NCBI GenBank assembly: GCA_002438345.1
Contig: DJUJ01000183.1
Coordinates: forward strand, 33,314 to 41,639
From: Paenibacillus sp. UBA6285
GTDB taxonomy: Bacteria > Bacillota > Bacilli > Paenibacillales > Paenibacillaceae
Direction of reading: 5' to 3'
Length of the DNA stretch: 8,326 nt
Positions 5,936 to 8,326 of this stretch are shown in pieces. The position numbers and the translations under genes are program-made. Position 1 is the first letter of the stretch. Every line of letters begins with the position of its first letter. Under the pieces are notes generated by a model. It was not told the origin of the DNA, ran no database searches, and saw only the letters and a program-made list of their open reading frames with translations.

Positions 5936-6853
5936 ATGAAAAAGCTCACATTAATTTTTACTTCCTTACTCTTGATTCTTATGACTGGCTGTTCCTTAGA
6001 GCCTCCAGAGTGGGCTAAGCCTAACAGTAGTGGGGGCCCAGGGAATATGAAGATTGGATTATCCATATCTACCTTGAACTATCCGTTCTTTGTATCGGTT
6101 AAAGATGGAGTTTTGGCAGAAGCTAAGAAACTAGGCATGGAAGTTCTCGTTATCGATGCGCAGAACGATTCTGCCAAGCAAAGTAATGACGTTGAGGATT
6201 TAATGCAAAAAGGTGTAAATGCGCTGTTAATCAATCCAGTAGACTCTTCAGCGATCTCGACGGTTGTTGAGACGGCTAACAGCTTAAATATCCCAGTCGT
6301 TACTTTGGACCGTTCTGCAGATAAGGGAGATATTAAAGCCCTTGTTGCCTCTGATAATGTAAAAGGTGGATCGATGGCGGCAGAATATATTGTAGAGCAG
6401 CTTGGAAAAGGTGCAAAGGTCATTGAACTAGAAGGATCACCGGGTGCTTCAGCCACTCGTGAACGTGGGAAAGGATTCCATGAAATTGCCGATACGCAGC
6501 TTGATGTGATTGCGAAGCAAACCGCTGATTTTGACCGTACGAAAGGTTTGACCGTTATGGAGAACCTACTCCAAGGAAACCCAGATGTGCAAGCGGTCTT
6601 CGCCCATAATGATGAAATGGCTCTGGGTGCTATAGAAGCGATTCAGAGTTCAGGTAAGAATATTCCTGTCATCGGTTTTGATGGAAATGAAGATGCACTC
6701 AAATCTATAGAGGCGGGTAAACTAACAGGAACCGTTGCTCAGCAGCCTGCATTAATTGGGCAGTTAGCGATTCAAGCAGCGAAAGACGTGTTAGATGGCA
6801 AGACGGTTGAGAAACTGATTGCCGCACCTCTAAAACTGGTCGTAAAAGAATAA
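5936..6853 (+). CDS. rbsB: Ribose-binding lipoprotein RbsB
   Basis: RbsB captures ribose outside the membrane and hands it to the RbsC-RbsA importer. The 305-residue protein starts MKKLTLIFTSLLLILMTGCS: a basic start, a hydrophobic core and a lipobox MTGC with the lipidated Cys19, so it is membrane-anchored as expected in a Gram-positive. After a linker rich in Pro, Gly and Ser (about 21-37) comes the type 1 periplasmic-binding fold. Residues corresponding to known ribose contacts are all present: Asn48 and Phe51-Phe52 (NYPFF), Asp125-Arg126 (LDRS), Asp140-Asn141, Arg175 (TRERG), Asn225-Asp226 (HNDEMALGA), Asp249 (GFDGNED) and Gln269 (VAQQP). AAGGGGGA lies 6 bases before the ATG and overlaps the rbsC stop, so the genes are tightly linked. 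It is the last gene of the operon and is intact. Confidence 0.95.
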   Translation: MKKLTLIFTSLLLILMTGCSLEPPEWAKPNSSGGPGNMKIGLSISTLNYPFFVSVKDGVLAEAKKLGMEVLVIDAQNDSAKQSNDVEDLMQKGVNALLINPVDSSAISTVVETANSLNIPVVTLDRSADKGDIKALVASDNVKGGSMAAEYIVEQLGKGAKVIELEGSPGASATRERGKGFHEIADTQLDVIAKQTADFDRTKGLTVMENLLQGNPDVQAVFAHNDEMALGAIEAIQSSGKNIPVIGFDGNEDALKSIEAGKLTGTVAQQPALIGQLAIQAAKDVLDGKTVEKLIAAPLKLVVKE

Positions 6854-6867
6854 GTAAATGCCTATAG

Positions 6868-6908
6868 AAAAACACTGCATTCACCAATTTGGTGGGTGCA
6901 GTGTTTTT
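6868..6908. terminator. Strong terminator shared by rbsB and the convergent LTA synthase gene
   Basis: Arms at 6868-6885 and 6891-6908 pair over 18 bp around the loop AATTT. The left arm starts AAAAACACTGCA and the right arm ends TGCAGTGTTTTT, so there is a T-run for plus-strand transcripts and, on the other strand, for transcripts of the convergent gene. Two pairs (6880-6896 and 6881-6895) are G-U in plus-strand RNA but become A-C mismatches in minus-strand RNA, so the hairpin is more stable in the rbs direction. It begins 15 bases after the rbsB stop and ends 14 bases before the stop of the convergent gene. Confidence 0.9.
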
Positions 6909-6921
6909 GGTATATAAAAGC

Positions 6922-8326
6922 TTATTTTTCCTCAATCACTCTATCCGGTAACTGTGTCACATAACTATCGGACAAATGGAGAAGCTCTAACGCACGATCG
7001 AACTCATCCTCTGTCGTTTGTTGCGTGTGGTTACCATCGCCAGATAAGGTATAATGCTGACCGTCCTCGAAGCCACTGCCAGATAGGAAGAGCTCTTCGT
7101 TATTTACGAAAGATCCTGTTGGCAAATAATAGCGCTGAGGAAGTAGATTATAAGTCGATTGATTCAATAAATCTTGTCCGAAATGAATATGATCATCAAG
7201 AGAAACACCTAATAGATTCGATAACGTAGGCATAATATCAACCTGTCCGCCTAATTGTTCCTTCACGCTTGGCGTTGTAATCCCCGTCGCTGATAGGATC
7301 AATGGAATATTAATTAATTCGCGTTCCGTATATTCATGACCAAGGATTTCCTGTAATAAGAGGTGATCATTCTCTTTCAGAGAGAAGATAGGAAGTCCGC
7401 GGTGATCTCCGTACAATGCGATCAAGCTGTTATCCCACACACCGTTTTGTTTGAGTTCATCGATAAAAAGTCCAAGAGCATAGTCAGCATAATTCTGAGC
7501 CCGAATATAATCACCAACAAGCGTTCCTTCGAATCGTTCTGGAAGTGTCATTTTGTATTTATCCTCTGGGATCGAGAACGGATTATGAGCTGACATCGAA
7601 ATGACATGTGAGTAGAAAGGCTGATCATTCCGATCCATTCTTGCTAGCTCAGCAGCTGTTTTCTCATATAATACTTCATCAGAAGCCCCGTAGAATACAG
7701 TATCCTCTTCACTAAAGTAAGTCTTATCGTAGTAACGATTAAATCCTAAGGCACTATAAAGCTCACCACGGTTCCAAAAGTCGACTGCATTCGTATGGAA
7801 TGTTGCCGTATCATAACCTTGCGCTTGGAGTAGCTTGGGTAAACTTGGAAGCTCTTTGGGAGCATACATCTGAGTGGCTGGACCATCAGGTGGAACATAG
7901 AAAGAAGTATTTACAATGAATTCAGCGTCAGAAGTGTTGCCTTGTCCAACCTGCTGGTAGAAACGCGGAAAGTAGTAACTGCTAGCCGCAAGCTTGTTCA
8001 TATTTGGTGTGATTTCTACTCCATCAATCTTTAGATTGATTAAGAAGTTCTGAAAAGACTCCATCTGAAGAATGATCAGATTCTTTCCTTTGGCGGCTCC
8101 AAATAGAACCGGATTAGAGGTAACTTGAATTCCTTTGGTTTCATTAATTGTTGATTGTGTAATCTCAGCGACGTCAATTTGTTCTTCTTCTTGATTGGCT
8201 AGCAGAGAGTAGGCTTCATAATTGAGAATGCCCATTTGCTCGGCTTTAACGGTTTCGTTCATACTGGCTCGGTTTGGAAAAATATTCATTGCACAAATGA
8301 CGATGGAAATACAGAACAAGATAGTC
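6922..8326 (-). CDS. ltaS: Lipoteichoic acid synthase-family protein, catalytic domain (partial)
   Basis: Enzymes of this family transfer glycerol phosphate from phosphatidylglycerol to build the lipoteichoic acid backbone outside the membrane. The frame is open to the right edge, giving about 467 codons; the family has roughly 600-650 residues, so most of the N-terminal membrane domain lies beyond the window. What is seen begins in the last transmembrane helix (ILFCISIVICAMNIF), then a linker and the alkaline-phosphatase-like sulfatase domain. Its expected active-site features are present: NLIILQMES with the metal-ligand Glu (8059-8061), GQGNTSDAEF with the nucleophile Thr (7933-7935), HTNAVDFWNRG, MSAHNPF with a ligand His, and YGDHRG with the metal-binding Asp-His (Asp codon 7405-7407). 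It ends at a TAA (complement of 6922-6924). Bacilli have several paralogues, including a primase form, so the exact paralogue is not certain. It shares only the terminator with the rbs operon. Confidence 0.9.
   Translation of the reverse strand, partial: TILFCISIVICAMNIFPNRASMNETVKAEQMGILNYEAYSLLANQEEEQIDVAEITQSTINETKGIQVTSNPVLFGAAKGKNLIILQMESFQNFLINLKIDGVEITPNMNKLAASSYYFPRFYQQVGQGNTSDAEFIVNTSFYVPPDGPATQMYAPKELPSLPKLLQAQGYDTATFHTNAVDFWNRGELYSALGFNRYYDKTYFSEEDTVFYGASDEVLYEKTAAELARMDRNDQPFYSHVISMSAHNPFSIPEDKYKMTLPERFEGTLVGDYIRAQNYADYALGLFIDELKQNGVWDNSLIALYGDHRGLPIFSLKENDHLLLQEILGHEYTERELINIPLILSATGITTPSVKEQLGGQVDIMPTLSNLLGVSLDDHIHFGQDLLNQSTYNLLPQRYYLPTGSFVNNEELFLSGSGFEDGQHYTLSGDGNHTQQTTEDEFDRALELLHLSDSYVTQLPDRVIEEK

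Overview
The window reads as part of the chromosome of a low-GC Firmicute, most likely a Bacillus- or Paenibacillus-like organism. The reasons are strong purine-rich Shine-Dalgarno sites (runs of GGGGG or GGAGG), a CcpA-type cre site, the gene order rbsR-rbsK-rbsD-rbsA-rbsC-rbsB known from Bacillus subtilis, a lipoprotein form of the ribose-binding protein, and a lipoteichoic acid synthase. The genus is inferred from style and gene content; no marker gene is present to prove it.

Left end (1-1021): a minus-strand gene runs off the left edge (88 codons seen, possibly an ArsR-type regulator). Divergent from it are two broken genes on the plus strand: a DinB/DUF664-like gene that has lost its N-terminal part, and a VOC (glyoxalase-fold) gene with an internal, out-of-frame deletion. 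An intrinsic terminator follows at about 1029-1060.

Centre (1064-6910): a complete ribose operon. A short control region carries a cre-like box (1090-1103) and a perfect 16-bp palindrome (1127-1142), the likely RbsR operator. Then come rbsR (LacI-family repressor), rbsK (ribokinase), rbsD (D-ribose pyranase), rbsA (double ABC ATPase), rbsC (permease) and rbsB (binding lipoprotein). Gaps between genes are 2 to 27 bases, and a strong hairpin terminator (6868-6908) ends the unit. RbsB captures ribose outside the membrane, RbsC and RbsA import it, RbsD speeds the pyranose-to-furanose conversion, RbsK makes ribose 5-phosphate, and RbsR with CcpA would control expression. The notable defect is in rbsC: as given it carries a single net frameshift near 5433-5440 that splits the permease in two. 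A second RbsR-like palindrome lies inside rbsK.

Right end (6922-8326): a convergent minus-strand gene for the extracellular catalytic domain of a lipoteichoic acid synthase-family enzyme. Its N-terminal membrane part lies beyond the window. The shared hairpin probably terminates both convergent units.

I see no mobile element, CRISPR array, RNA gene or clearly novel system. The points worth checking are the rbsC frameshift, the intragenic operator-like palindrome and the decayed genes at the left end.
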